Made by a program: the position numbers and the translations under genes. Below, piece after piece: positions 1 through 8,708 of a DNA stretch of 12,095 bases; the first letter of the stretch is position 1; every line of letters starts with the position of its first letter. Source of the stretch: an uncultured Burkholderiales bacterium (GTDB taxonomy: Bacteria; Pseudomonadota; Gammaproteobacteria; Burkholderiales; Thiobacillaceae); assembly GCA_937925755.1 (NCBI GenBank), contig CALAMX010000046.1, positions 1 to 12,095 of the forward strand, in the 5' to 3' direction. A model generated the notes under the pieces. That model saw only the letters and a list, made by a program, of their open reading frames with translations, was not told where the DNA came from and did no database searches.

Positions 1-423
1 CTCGCCCTGGTCGAACGCCAGCTCCACCTCACTCTCCCCCGTGCCGATCAGCCAGACGGTGCGCCGGAATGCCGTCTCAAAAACAGGGATGAGCCGATCC
101 GATGCAAGCTTGGGCAGCACTGCGCGCGCGGCCTGTGGCAACGCCATCAGGTTAGGCTGCTTGCCGGCGACCCGGATCTCCCACTCCGGGCGTTGTGCCA
201 GCAATCCGCCGCTGTTGGCCCGCGCTTTGAGGGTCTGCACCCAGTGAGTACCGATGCGTCGCAACCGCAGTGCAACGCCGGCATGCAGCAGGGCGAAATC
301 AGGCGTGTCGTAGTACACGCTATAGAGTCGCCGCTGCACGGGCTTGTGCGGCTGCAACAAGGGTAGACGGCGCAGCCGGCGGGCGGTGCTCGCATCCAGG
401 GCGAATTTGATCTCGATTTCCAC
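1..423 (-). CDS. CYTH-domain protein, inorganic triphosphatase (YgiF)-like, partial (N-terminal 141 residues)
   Basis: The gene reads leftwards off the window, so only the first 141 codons are seen. Translation from a GTG at 423-421 gives a protein opening MEIEIKF, which carries the ExExK signature of CYTH domains (E2, E4, K6) that lines the triphosphate-binding tunnel. Further on are a YYDTPD stretch and a following ALRLRR stretch, then QTLKA and an EWEIR stretch, all typical of the YgiF-type triphosphatase branch. Known family members hydrolyse inorganic tripolyphosphate or bind other triphosphates with a divalent metal. Many carry a C-terminal CHAD domain that binds polyphosphate; whether this one does lies outside the window. 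No ATG is available in frame just upstream and the Shine-Dalgarno match is poor, but starting exactly at the ExExK motif fits the family. It is divergent from ppk, which supports a role in polyphosphate or tripolyphosphate metabolism (inference). Confidence 0.85.
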   Translation of the reverse strand, partial: MEIEIKFALDASTARRLRRLPLLQPHKPVQRRLYSVYYDTPDFALLHAGVALRLRRIGTHWVQTLKARANSGGLLAQRPEWEIRVAGKQPNLMALPQAARAVLPKLASDRLIPVFETAFRRTVWLIGTGESEVELAFDQGE

Positions 424-494
424 GGTGGCAGTGCCTGCGTAAAAGTGCGTTAAGATAAGCATTCCACCATTGAATCCATCTCCTGACTAGCTGC
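424..494. promoter_or_regulatory. Divergent intergenic region between the CYTH gene and ppk
   Basis: This 71-base gap separates two genes pointing away from each other, so it must contain the promoter of one or both unless transcription enters from further away. The stretch at about 441-475 is clearly more AT-rich than its surroundings, and TAAGAT at 451-456 could be part of a plus-strand -10 element. I cannot find a convincing -35 partner at normal spacing on either strand, so no exact promoter is called. I looked for a Pho box (two CTGTCA-like direct repeats) because ppk is often phosphate-regulated, and saw none. Confidence 0.4.
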
Positions 495-503
495 ATGAGT
501 CAG
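483..503. repeat. Short inverted repeat spanning the ppk start codon
   Basis: CTGACT at 483-488 and AGTCAG at 498-503 are perfect 6-base inverted arms separated by 9 bases, with the ppk ATG (495-497) at the end of the spacer. In the ppk mRNA this would form a 6-bp stem with the start codon in the loop. In DNA it could be a dimer-binding site. Six-base arms can arise by chance, and no function is established. Confidence 0.35.
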
Positions 504-2567
504 CTTCCCCCAAGCGAGCTTCTGATCAATCGTGAACTCGGTATCCTCGAATTCAATCGCCGCGTGCTCGCCCAGGCGGAAGACCCGACGACCCCATTGC
601 TGGAGCGCCTGCGCTTCCTCTGCATCACCTCTAGCAATCTGGACGAGTTTTTCGAGATCCGCGTGGCCGGGCTCAAGGAACAGCTCCGCGTCAACCCGCA
701 TCATGCCGGTCCGGACGGCCTCACTCCGCGCGCGGCGCTGCGCGAGATCTCGAAACGGGCGCACGCCTTGGTAGCGCGCCAGTACGAGCTGCTCAACGAC
801 GAGGTCCTGCCCGAGCTCGCCGCGCAAGGCATCCGTTTCTACAAACGCTCGCAATGGACACCGGCGCAGGCCGAGTGGGTGCGCGAATATTTTTACAACG
901 AGATCATGCCGGTGCTCACCCCCATCGGCCTGGACCCCGCCCACCCCTTCCCCAACGTGCTCAACAAGAGCTTGAACTTCGCCGTCGAGCTCTCAGGCAA
1001 GGACGCCTTCGGCCGCAGCTCCGGCAAGGCAGTGGTGCAGGCGCCACGGGCGCTGCCGCGGGTGATTCAGCTGCCGGCCGAGATCGCCGGCTGTGAGTAT
1101 GGCTTCATCTTCCTCTCCTCCATCCTGCATGCCCACGTCGATGCCCTGTTCGCCGGCATGCAGGTGCTGGGCTGTCACCAGTTCCGCGTCACCCGCAACT
1201 CCGACCTCTTCGTCGACGAGGAAGAGACCAAGAACCTGCGCGAGCAACTCCAAGGGGAACTCCCCCACCGGCATTTCGGTGATGCCGTGCGCCTGGAGGT
1301 CTCGGACATGTGCCCGCGCGAGACCTTTGAATTCCTGCTGCGGCAGTTCAATCTGGGTCTGGAGGACCTCTATCAGGTGCGCGGCCCGGTCAACCTCGTG
1401 CGGCTGATGAACGTCCCTGACAAGGTCGACCGGCCCGACCTCAAGTATCCGCCCTTCACACCCGGGCTGCCGCCCCAGCTCACCCGCAACAAGGACAACG
1501 ACATGTTCGCCGCCATCCGCGCGGGCGACATCCTCCTGCACCACCCCTTCCAGTCCTTTCAGCCGGTGATCGACTTCATCCGCCAGGCGGCTGAGGACCC
1601 CAACGTCCTGGCGATTAAGCAGACGGTCTACCGCACCGGCACCGACTCCGAGCTCATGCGTCACCTGATCAGTGCTGCCCAGCGCGGCAAGGAGGTGACC
1701 GCAGTGGTGGAATTACTCGCTCGCTTCGACGAGGAGGCCAATATCAACTGGGCCGAGCAGTTGGAGAAGGCTGGCGCCCACGTCGTCTACGGCGTGGTCG
1801 GCTACAAGACCCACGCCAAGCTGGCCATGGTGGTGCGGCGCGAGGATGGGCGGCTGAAGCGCTATGCGCACCTGGGGACCGGCAACTACCATGCGCGCAC
1901 GGCGCGGCTGTACACCGATTTCGGGTTGCTAACCGCCAATGAGGCGCTTTGTAAGGACGTCAACGACGTGTTCATGCAGCTCACGGGCCTGGGGGATGCC
2001 GGCGAGCACAGCTTACTGCTGCAGTCGCCCTTCACCCTGCACAGCACCATGTTGGCCGCCATCCGCAATGAGACCGAGCGCGCCCGTGCTGGCGAGAAGG
2101 CGATCATCGTCGCCAAGATGAATGCCCTGCTCGAGCCCAGGATCATCGCCGCCTTGTATGAAGCCAGCCAGGCCGGCGTGCAGATCGACCTCATCGTACG
2201 GGGGGTGTGCGCACTCAGGCCGGGGCTACCGGGCGTATCCGAGAACATCCGCGTGCGCTCCATTCTCGGCCGTTTCCTCGAGCACCACCGCGTGTTCTAC
2301 TTCTGGAACGGCGGCCGCGAGGACGTCTACCTGGCCAGCGCGGACTGGATGGACCGCAACTTCTTCCGCCGCATCGAGACCGGTTTCCCCATCCTCGACC
2401 CCAAGCTGAAAAAAAGGGTCATCAACGAGGGCCTCAAACCCTATCTCAAGGACAACGTCAAGGCCTGGGAGATGCAGCCCGACGGCAGCTATCGCCGCCG
2501 CCCACGCCGCGGCAAGGCCTTCGAGGCGCAGGCCTTTTTGCTCAACCTGCTGGCGACGAAGGCCTGA
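495..2567 (+). CDS. ppk: Polyphosphate kinase 1
   Basis: PPK1 reversibly transfers the terminal phosphate of ATP to a growing inorganic polyphosphate chain and is usually membrane-associated. The 690-residue product matches the usual family length. It opens with the conserved N-terminal segment around LINRELGILEFNRRVLAQAE and the SSNLDEFFEIRVAGLKEQ stretch. A head domain follows, then the two phospholipase-D-like C-terminal domains. The phosphorylated catalytic histidine is H440 in the YKTHAK motif (E. coli H435), and the second essential histidine is H597 in FLEHHRVFYF (E. coli H592). Other family marks are LAIKQTVYRTG, HLGTGNYHARTARLYTDFG and ADWMDRNFFRRIE. The ATG at 495 is well placed, although the Shine-Dalgarno match is weak. 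It is divergent from a CYTH gene and convergent with metZ, so it is probably transcribed alone. No phosphatase ppx or pst/pho gene is adjacent in this window. An intact, functional enzyme is expected. Confidence 0.98.
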   Translation: MSQLPPSELLINRELGILEFNRRVLAQAEDPTTPLLERLRFLCITSSNLDEFFEIRVAGLKEQLRVNPHHAGPDGLTPRAALREISKRAHALVARQYELLNDEVLPELAAQGIRFYKRSQWTPAQAEWVREYFYNEIMPVLTPIGLDPAHPFPNVLNKSLNFAVELSGKDAFGRSSGKAVVQAPRALPRVIQLPAEIAGCEYGFIFLSSILHAHVDALFAGMQVLGCHQFRVTRNSDLFVDEEETKNLREQLQGELPHRHFGDAVRLEVSDMCPRETFEFLLRQFNLGLEDLYQVRGPVNLVRLMNVPDKVDRPDLKYPPFTPGLPPQLTRNKDNDMFAAIRAGDILLHHPFQSFQPVIDFIRQAAEDPNVLAIKQTVYRTGTDSELMRHLISAAQRGKEVTAVVELLARFDEEANINWAEQLEKAGAHVVYGVVGYKTHAKLAMVVRREDGRLKRYAHLGTGNYHARTARLYTDFGLLTANEALCKDVNDVFMQLTGLGDAGEHSLLLQSPFTLHSTMLAAIRNETERARAGEKAIIVAKMNALLEPRIIAALYEASQAGVQIDLIVRGVCALRPGLPGVSENIRVRSILGRFLEHHRVFYFWNGGREDVYLASADWMDRNFFRRIETGFPILDPKLKKRVINEGLKPYLKDNVKAWEMQPDGSYRRRPRRGKAFEAQAFLLNLLATKA

Positions 2568-2588
2568 TCGAATCCGTCCCGCAACTGG

Positions 2589-2610
2589 CCTCCCCTGCAC
2601 AAAGGCGAGG
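2589..2610. other. Imperfect hairpin between the convergent ppk and metZ ends
   Basis: In the 69-base gap between the ppk stop and the metZ stop, bases 2589-2596 can pair with 2603-2610, giving seven base pairs with one C-C mismatch and a 6-base loop. The same structure forms in transcripts from either side, so it could slow or end transcription of both genes or protect their 3' ends. Neither strand has a following T run, so it does not meet the standard for an intrinsic terminator. Confidence 0.3.
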
Positions 2611-2636
2611 GGCCTCGCGTGTACGGCTTGGCCGGG

Positions 2637-3824
2637 CTATCCCTGGCTGCGGGCCCTTCTCAGCGCTTGCGCCAGATCGGCCTTGAGGTCCTCCGGGTGC
2701 TCGAGCCCGACGGCGATGCGGATCAAGCCGTCACCGATGCCGGCCGCCGCCCGTTGTTCCGGCGTCATCCGGCTGTGGGTGGTGGTGGCCGGATGGGTGA
2801 TGGTGGTCTTGGCGTCGCCCAGGTTGGCGGTGATGGACATCAGCCGCACGGCGTCGATGAGGCGCCAGGCCGCAGCTTGCCCGCCCTCGACCTCGAAAGT
2901 AACGATACCGCCACCGGCGGACTGCTGCGACAGGGCCAGGGCATGCTGCGGGTGCGAGGACAGGCCCGGGTAGAGTACGCGACTGACCCCCGGCTGCATC
3001 TCCAGCCATTGCGCGATCTCGAGGGCGTTGCGGCTATGCGCGGCCATGCGCAGCGGCAGCGTCTCCAGACCCTTCAACAGGACCCAGGCATTGAACGCGG
3101 AAAGGCTGGGGCCAGCGGTGCGCAGGAAGGTATAGACCCCTTCCAGCAGCTCGCGGCCGCCCAGCACAGCGCCGCCCAGCACGCGCCCCTGGCCGTCGAG
3201 GTATTTGGTGGCCGAGTGGATGACGATGTCAGCCCCCAGCTCGAGCGGGCGCTGTAAAACCGGGGTGCAGAAGCAGTTGTCCACCGCCAGCCAGGCCCCT
3301 GCGGCGCGGGCGATGGTGGCAAGCGCCCGGATGTCGCTCACCTCGGTCAGCGGGTTGGACGGCGACTCCAAGAAGAACAGCCGCGTGTTCGGCCGCACTG
3401 CCGCGCGCCACTGCTCGGGTTCGGTTGGGGAGACGTAGGTGGTCTCGACACCGAAGCGGCCCAGGATGTTGCTGAACAACTGCACCGTGGAGCCGAAGAT
3501 GGACCGCGAGGCGACCACGTGCTCGCCGGCGCGCATAAGCCCCATCACCGTGGCCAGGATCGCCGCCATACCCGAGGCAGTGGCAACACAGCGCTCCGCT
3601 CCCTCCAAGGCGGCCAGGCGCGCCTCGAACATGCTGACCGTCGGATTGGTGAAGCGCGCGTAGATCGGGCCTGGCTCGGCGCCGGAGAAGCGCGCCGCCG
3701 CCTGCGCTGCACTGTCGAAGACGAAGCTGGAGGTCAGGAACATCGCCTCGGAATGTTCCATGAACTGGCTGCGCACGCTGCCGGTGCGGATGGCCAGGGT
3801 CTCAGGGTGCAGGGCGTCAGTCAT
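2637..3824 (-). CDS. metZ: O-succinylhomoserine sulfhydrylase
   Basis: MetZ joins O-succinylhomoserine and sulfide to give homocysteine, the direct-sulfhydrylation route to methionine, using pyridoxal phosphate in the cytoplasm. The 395-residue product is a Cys/Met metabolism PLP enzyme. The PLP-binding lysine is K207 in the SATKYLDGQGR motif and the cofactor-contacting aspartate is D182 in AVDNCFCTP. Also visible are YARFTNPTV, the ATASGMAAI stretch and the ESPSNP motif. The C-terminal NLGDAKTTITHPATTTH segment is conserved across this branch. I chose the ATG at 3824-3822, with a weak GGA upstream. A TTG at 3866 in the same frame would add 14 residues with no family resemblance. It follows purF by 56 bases, an arrangement common in Pseudomonas and betaproteobacteria. 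The gap contains a small inverted repeat, GCGGC-AA-GCCGC, at 3860-3871. Cystathionine gamma-synthase or another trans-sulfuration relative is the alternative; context and motifs favour MetZ. Confidence 0.93.
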   Translation of the reverse strand: MTDALHPETLAIRTGSVRSQFMEHSEAMFLTSSFVFDSAAQAAARFSGAEPGPIYARFTNPTVSMFEARLAALEGAERCVATASGMAAILATVMGLMRAGEHVVASRSIFGSTVQLFSNILGRFGVETTYVSPTEPEQWRAAVRPNTRLFFLESPSNPLTEVSDIRALATIARAAGAWLAVDNCFCTPVLQRPLELGADIVIHSATKYLDGQGRVLGGAVLGGRELLEGVYTFLRTAGPSLSAFNAWVLLKGLETLPLRMAAHSRNALEIAQWLEMQPGVSRVLYPGLSSHPQHALALSQQSAGGGIVTFEVEGGQAAAWRLIDAVRLMSITANLGDAKTTITHPATTTHSRMTPEQRAAAGIGDGLIRIAVGLEHPEDLKADLAQALRRARSQG

Positions 3825-3880
3825 GCTCGGGTCCGATGCGTTTGGCAAATCTTGCAGTGGCGGCAAGCCGCTCTGCCCGC

Positions 3881-5395
<1,515 letters not shown>

Positions 5396-5408
5396 GCGCT
5401 CTAAGCTC

Positions 5409-5894
5409 TCAATACTGGATATGTTGGGCCAAGCTGGCCGGCAGCCAGGGGATGACACGCTTGGCCAAGACTTCCAACTGGCCACTCAGCCGCGCACTTT
5501 GCCAGAATTCGCTTCGCGGCAGGGCGGTGAGACCTGCCAGTAAGGTGAACAGGAGGACGATGACGCCGCCGCGCAGGATACCGAAGATGAGCCCCAGAAA
5601 CTTGTCGTAGAAACCGAGCCCCACCCATTTCACCATCCCCGCCAGGATGGTCCCGCTCAAGGTCGCCAGCACCAGGATACAGATGAACACCAGTACGATG
5701 GCCAGCAGATAGCGCATCGTCTCGCTGTCGATCCCGGGAATGACCGGGGCAAAGAAGGGCGCCAGGGACTTGGCGAACAGGAAGGCAAGCACCCAGGCCC
5801 CGAGCGAGAAAAGCTCGCGGATGAAACCGCGCATCAGCCCCAGAACGGCCGATACAGCCAGCACGCCGACGATGAACAGGTCGAGCGTGGTCAT
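5409..5894 (-). CDS. cvpA: CvpA family inner-membrane protein
   Basis: The 161-residue protein has the length and layout of CvpA, named in E. coli for colicin V production; its general role is not settled. Four hydrophobic segments are visible at about residues 5-20, 31-50, 61-85 and 100-124. The loop before the last one carries WVGLGFYDKFLGLIFGILRG, the most conserved family stretch. The remaining C-terminal tail is polar. The start codon overlaps the stop codon of the upstream SPOR-domain gene in an ATGA arrangement (5891-5894), and no Shine-Dalgarno sequence is evident, so translational coupling is likely. purF follows 13 bases downstream, as in most gamma- and betaproteobacteria. The gene is intact. 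Confidence in the family is high; confidence in any specific function is low. Confidence 0.95.
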   Translation of the reverse strand: MTTLDLFIVGVLAVSAVLGLMRGFIRELFSLGAWVLAFLFAKSLAPFFAPVIPGIDSETMRYLLAIVLVFICILVLATLSGTILAGMVKWVGLGFYDKFLGLIFGILRGGVIVLLFTLLAGLTALPRSEFWQSARLSGQLEVLAKRVIPWLPASLAQHIQY

Positions 5895-6553
5895 GGCCCG
5901 AGCAGTATGGGGCCGAAGCCCTTCTCGCGCAGTCTCGCCTGCACCTCCAGGGCCTGCTGGCGCTCGCTGTAAGGTCCCATGCGCACCCGCACCTGGCCGC
6001 CGACCTCTTGTACGAAAACATTGAAGCCGGCGGCGCGAGCCCGCTCCGCCAGCTGGCGTGCGTTGGCCTCGTTGCCGAAAGCACCCAGTTGCAGGTAGTA
6101 GCCGCGTGCAGCAAAGGCCTCCGCAGCAGGAGCGTGGGTTTTCGCGGCCGGGGCAGGCTTGGTGCTGGCCGGCTGTTTCGGCTCGACGGGGGCGGGTGAA
6201 GACCGCGAGACGGCCGTATCGGGTACGCGGGCGGGGGCGGCGACCGGCGGGCTGACCGCGGGGCTGGTCACTGGAGCGTGCATCACCGGCGGCGCCTCGG
6301 GCCGCGCTGGAGCCGTATCGGCCTCGTTCGGCTCCGGCTCGGCCGCAAGGGGGGGCGTCTCACGCGGCTTGAAGGGTGTGGCCTGATCGGGAATGCGAAT
6401 GTCCACCTCCGGGCCCAGCGGTTTTGGCTCCGGGCTGAACAGCATGGGCAGGACGACCACGGCCACCAGGGCGAGCGCGATGGCCCCGACCAGGCGGCGG
6501 CGGGCACGCCGACGCAGGTCCATTTCTTCGACGGGGATCTCAGGGTTGGTCAT
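5891..6553 (-). CDS. SPOR-domain cell-division protein, DedD-like
   Basis: A 220-residue single-pass membrane protein. A short cytoplasmic N-terminus rich in arginine (about residues 13-20) precedes one transmembrane helix at about 21-39. A long low-complexity linker rich in proline, alanine and glutamate follows (about 40-148), then a C-terminal SPOR domain at about 151-220. The SPOR domain begins GYYLQLGAFGNEANARQLA and contains VRVRMGPYSERQQA. SPOR domains bind peptidoglycan stripped of stem peptides, which concentrates such proteins at the septum. E. coli DedD sits in the same folC-dedD-cvpA-purF context. The architecture and context fit DedD, but linker sequences do not allow orthology to be proved by eye, so no symbol is assigned. 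Its ATG lies inside the end of folC (14-base overlap) and its stop overlaps the cvpA start. No clear Shine-Dalgarno sequence is present, again suggesting coupling. Confidence 0.92.
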   Translation of the reverse strand: MTNPEIPVEEMDLRRRARRRLVGAIALALVAVVVLPMLFSPEPKPLGPEVDIRIPDQATPFKPRETPPLAAEPEPNEADTAPARPEAPPVMHAPVTSPAVSPPVAAPARVPDTAVSRSSPAPVEPKQPASTKPAPAAKTHAPAAEAFAARGYYLQLGAFGNEANARQLAERARAAGFNVFVQEVGGQVRVRMGPYSERQQALEVQARLREKGFGPILLGP

Positions 6554-7811
6554 TGCGCTGACTGGAAAGGGCGGCGGCGACGGTCAGGAAAGAACCGAAA
6601 ACGATGATTATATCGGTCGGACCGGCGTTGTCACATGCGGCCGACAGGGCGCTCGCGACATCCGGGTAAAGGTCTGCCACCACTGCGCCCATGGCCCGCA
6701 AGACCTCGGCCAGGGCCTGGGCGGACGCCCCGCGTGGGCCGGGAAGCGAAGCCACGTACCAGGCATCGACGATTGGCAGCAGGGGTTGCATCACGCCTGC
6801 CGCATCCTTGTCCTTGAGCAGACCGAGTACGGCGAGGTGCCGTCCTGGGGAGCGCAAGCGCGTCAGGTTCTCGGCCAGGGCGCACGCTGCCTGGGGATTA
6901 TGGGCGACATCGAGGACGATCATGGGCGGGCCGGGCAGGACTTGAAAGCGACCCGGGGGATGTGCCCGGACGAGCCCGCTACGTAAGGCCGCCATCCCAA
7001 CGGGCAAACGATCGCGCAAGACGTACAGGGCTGCCACTGCCGCCGCTGCGTTGTTGAGCTGGAAGCGGCCAGGCAGGCTGGGCATGGGCAAGGACCTGTA
7101 GACCTGGTCCTGCACGCGGCAGGTCCACCCCCCCTCCCCTACCTCGATGGCGATCTCCCCCCCCAGGCGCAGCAGCCGTGCACCGCAGTCGTGCGCGTAT
7201 TCGATCAGGCTGGCCGGTGGGTCGGGATCGGTCACCACGGCGGGCCGACCCGCGCGGAAGATGCCGGCCTTCTCCCGGCCGATTGCCTCACGCGTCTCGC
7301 CCAGATATTCCTGGTGATCGAGATCGACCGCAGTGACCACGGCGCAATCCGGGTCGATCACATTGACCGCATCCAGGCGCCCTCCCAACCCCACCTCTAG
7401 GATCAGGGCGTCGAGCTCGGCCGTCTGGAATAGCCACAAGGCCGCCAAGGTGCCGTGCTCGAAGTAGGTCAGCGGGATGTCTCCACGGGTCGCCTCGACG
7501 GCGGCAAAGGCGGCGACGTGCCGCGCCTCGTCGAGTAAAGCGCCATCGATGCGCACTCGCTCCCGGTAATCGAATAGGTGCGGCGAGGTGTAGCAACCGA
7601 CGCGATAGCCGGCCTCCAGCAGAATGGCCTCCAGATAGGCGCAGGTCGAGCCCTTGCCGTTCGTGCCACCGACCGTGATCACCGGGCAACGCGGCCACAA
7701 CGCCATGCGGGCGCGCACCGCTTCGACGCGCTCAAGCCCCAGGTCGATGGCTCGTGCATGACGCGCTTCCAGCAGATTGAGCCAAGCGGTGAGTGACTCT
7801 GGGCTGTTCAA
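6540..7811 (-). CDS. folC: Bifunctional folylpolyglutamate synthase / dihydrofolate synthase
   Basis: FolC makes dihydrofolate from dihydropteroate and glutamate and adds further glutamates to folates, using ATP. The 423-residue product is of normal length for the family. The ATP-binding P-loop is at residues 49-55 (GTNGKGS). It is followed by the folate-binding YTSPHL motif at 74-79, a LEVGLGGRLDAVN stretch, a DLDHQEYLG segment and the EKAGIFR motif, whose lysine is carbamylated in Mur-ligase-type enzymes. DVAHNPQA in the C-terminal domain is also conserved. The start is unusual. The accD stop lies in the same frame 27 bases upstream, with no ATG or GTG between. The first ATG inside the gene falls at residue 36, after the conserved SLTAWLNLLEARH and IDLGLERV stretches. 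A TTG at 7811-7809 is therefore the most plausible start, with a poor ribosome-binding site. The 3' end overlaps the next gene by 14 bases. Confidence 0.96.
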   Translation of the reverse strand: MNSPESLTAWLNLLEARHARAIDLGLERVEAVRARMALWPRCPVITVGGTNGKGSTCAYLEAILLEAGYRVGCYTSPHLFDYRERVRIDGALLDEARHVAAFAAVEATRGDIPLTYFEHGTLAALWLFQTAELDALILEVGLGGRLDAVNVIDPDCAVVTAVDLDHQEYLGETREAIGREKAGIFRAGRPAVVTDPDPPASLIEYAHDCGARLLRLGGEIAIEVGEGGWTCRVQDQVYRSLPMPSLPGRFQLNNAAAAVAALYVLRDRLPVGMAALRSGLVRAHPPGRFQVLPGPPMIVLDVAHNPQAACALAENLTRLRSPGRHLAVLGLLKDKDAAGVMQPLLPIVDAWYVASLPGPRGASAQALAEVLRAMGAVVADLYPDVASALSAACDNAGPTDIIIVFGSFLTVAAALSSQRNDQP

Positions 7812-7838
7812 GTCTTTTGGCGCGACGGCGATATCGGC

Positions 7839-8708
7839 TCAGAGCTTAGGCGCCGGTTTGCGCATGAGGGCGCAGACCGTGCGGGCGATGACCTTGCGCA
7901 ACTCGCGGCGGTCGACGATCATGTCGATGGCCCCATGCTCCAGCAGGAACTCGGAGCGCTGGAAGCCCTCCGGCAGCTTCTCGCGCACAGTCTGCTCGAT
8001 CACGCGCGGCCCGGCGAAGCCAATCAACGCACCGGGCTCGGCGATGATCACATCGCCCAGCATGGCAAAGCTGGCCGACACCCCGCCCATGGTCGGGTCC
8101 GTCAGGACCGAGATGAAGGGCAGCCGGTGCGCCGCGAGCTGGGTGAGCGCCGCACTGGTCTTGGCCATCTGCATGAGTGACAGCAGTCCCTCCTGCATGC
8201 GCGCACCACCGCTGGCCGAGAAGCAGACGAAGGGCTGTTTGCCCTTGATGGCGGCATCGACACCACGCACGAAGCGTTCCCCCACCACGGAGCCCATGGA
8301 GCCTCCCATGAAGCGGAACTCAAAGGCGGCCGCCACCAAAGGTACGCCCAAAACCTTGCCGGCAACGACGACCAGGGCGTCCTTTTCGCCGGTCTCCTTG
8401 GCCGCCTCACTGAGTCGCTCGCTGTACTTGCGGCTGTCCTTGAAGCGCAGGGTGTCTACGGGCAGGATATTGGCGCCGATCTCGGTCTGTTCCCCTTCGT
8501 CGAGGAACAGCTCCAGTCGCTTGCGCGCGCCGATGCGGTTGTGATGGCCGCATTGCGGACAGACATGGGCGTTGTTGTCGAGGTCGGCGGCGTACAGCAC
8601 GGCCTCGCAGTTGGGGCACTTGCTCCAGAGACCTTCGGGGACCGTCTTTTTGGCGGCCTCGACCCGGCGCTGGATCTTGGGCGGTAGGATCTTTTGGAAC
8701 CAACTCAT
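7839..8708 (-). CDS. accD: Acetyl-CoA carboxylase carboxyltransferase beta subunit
   Basis: AccD pairs with AccA to form the carboxyltransferase that moves CO2 from biotin carrier protein to acetyl-CoA, giving malonyl-CoA for fatty-acid synthesis. The 289-residue product starts with MSWFQKILPPKIQ, typical of proteobacterial AccD. It has the expected four-cysteine zinc ribbon, C31, C34, C50 and C53 (CPNC ... CPQC), missing no ligand. The crotonase-like carboxyltransferase core follows, with FRFMGGSMGSVVGERF and SASGGARMQEG among the acyl-CoA-binding glycine-rich stretches. The ATG at 8708-8706 is clear, but the bases upstream are a C-rich heptad-like run with no Shine-Dalgarno match. Its biotin carboxylase partners (accB, accC) and accA are not in this window, as is usual. 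It lies between trpA (48-base gap) and folC (27-base gap), a conserved order in many proteobacteria. Confidence 0.98.
   Translation of the reverse strand: MSWFQKILPPKIQRRVEAAKKTVPEGLWSKCPNCEAVLYAADLDNNAHVCPQCGHHNRIGARKRLELFLDEGEQTEIGANILPVDTLRFKDSRKYSERLSEAAKETGEKDALVVVAGKVLGVPLVAAAFEFRFMGGSMGSVVGERFVRGVDAAIKGKQPFVCFSASGGARMQEGLLSLMQMAKTSAALTQLAAHRLPFISVLTDPTMGGVSASFAMLGDVIIAEPGALIGFAGPRVIEQTVREKLPEGFQRSEFLLEHGAIDMIVDRRELRKVIARTVCALMRKPAPKL

Noticed and set aside
424..494. A Pho box upstream of ppk
   Set aside because: No pair of CTGTCA-like direct repeats at the expected spacing is present on either strand.
2409..2417. A run of seven A followed by GGG in ppk, as a possible slippage or programmed frameshift site
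   Set aside because: The codons read AAA AAA AGG in frame, conserved protein continues past it, and the run is short for transcriptional slippage.
3825..3866. A 14-residue N-terminal extension of MetZ from a TTG at 3866
   Set aside because: The extension has no family resemblance, and the ATG at 3824 gives the usual length.
3860..3871. GCGGC-AA-GCCGC inverted repeat between purF and metZ, as a terminator or regulator
   Set aside because: The arms are short, the loop is too tight unless one pair opens, and no T run follows.
5396..5485. A 30-residue N-terminal extension of PurF into cvpA
   Set aside because: PurF needs cysteine immediately after the initiator Met as its glutaminase nucleophile, which fixes the start at 5395.
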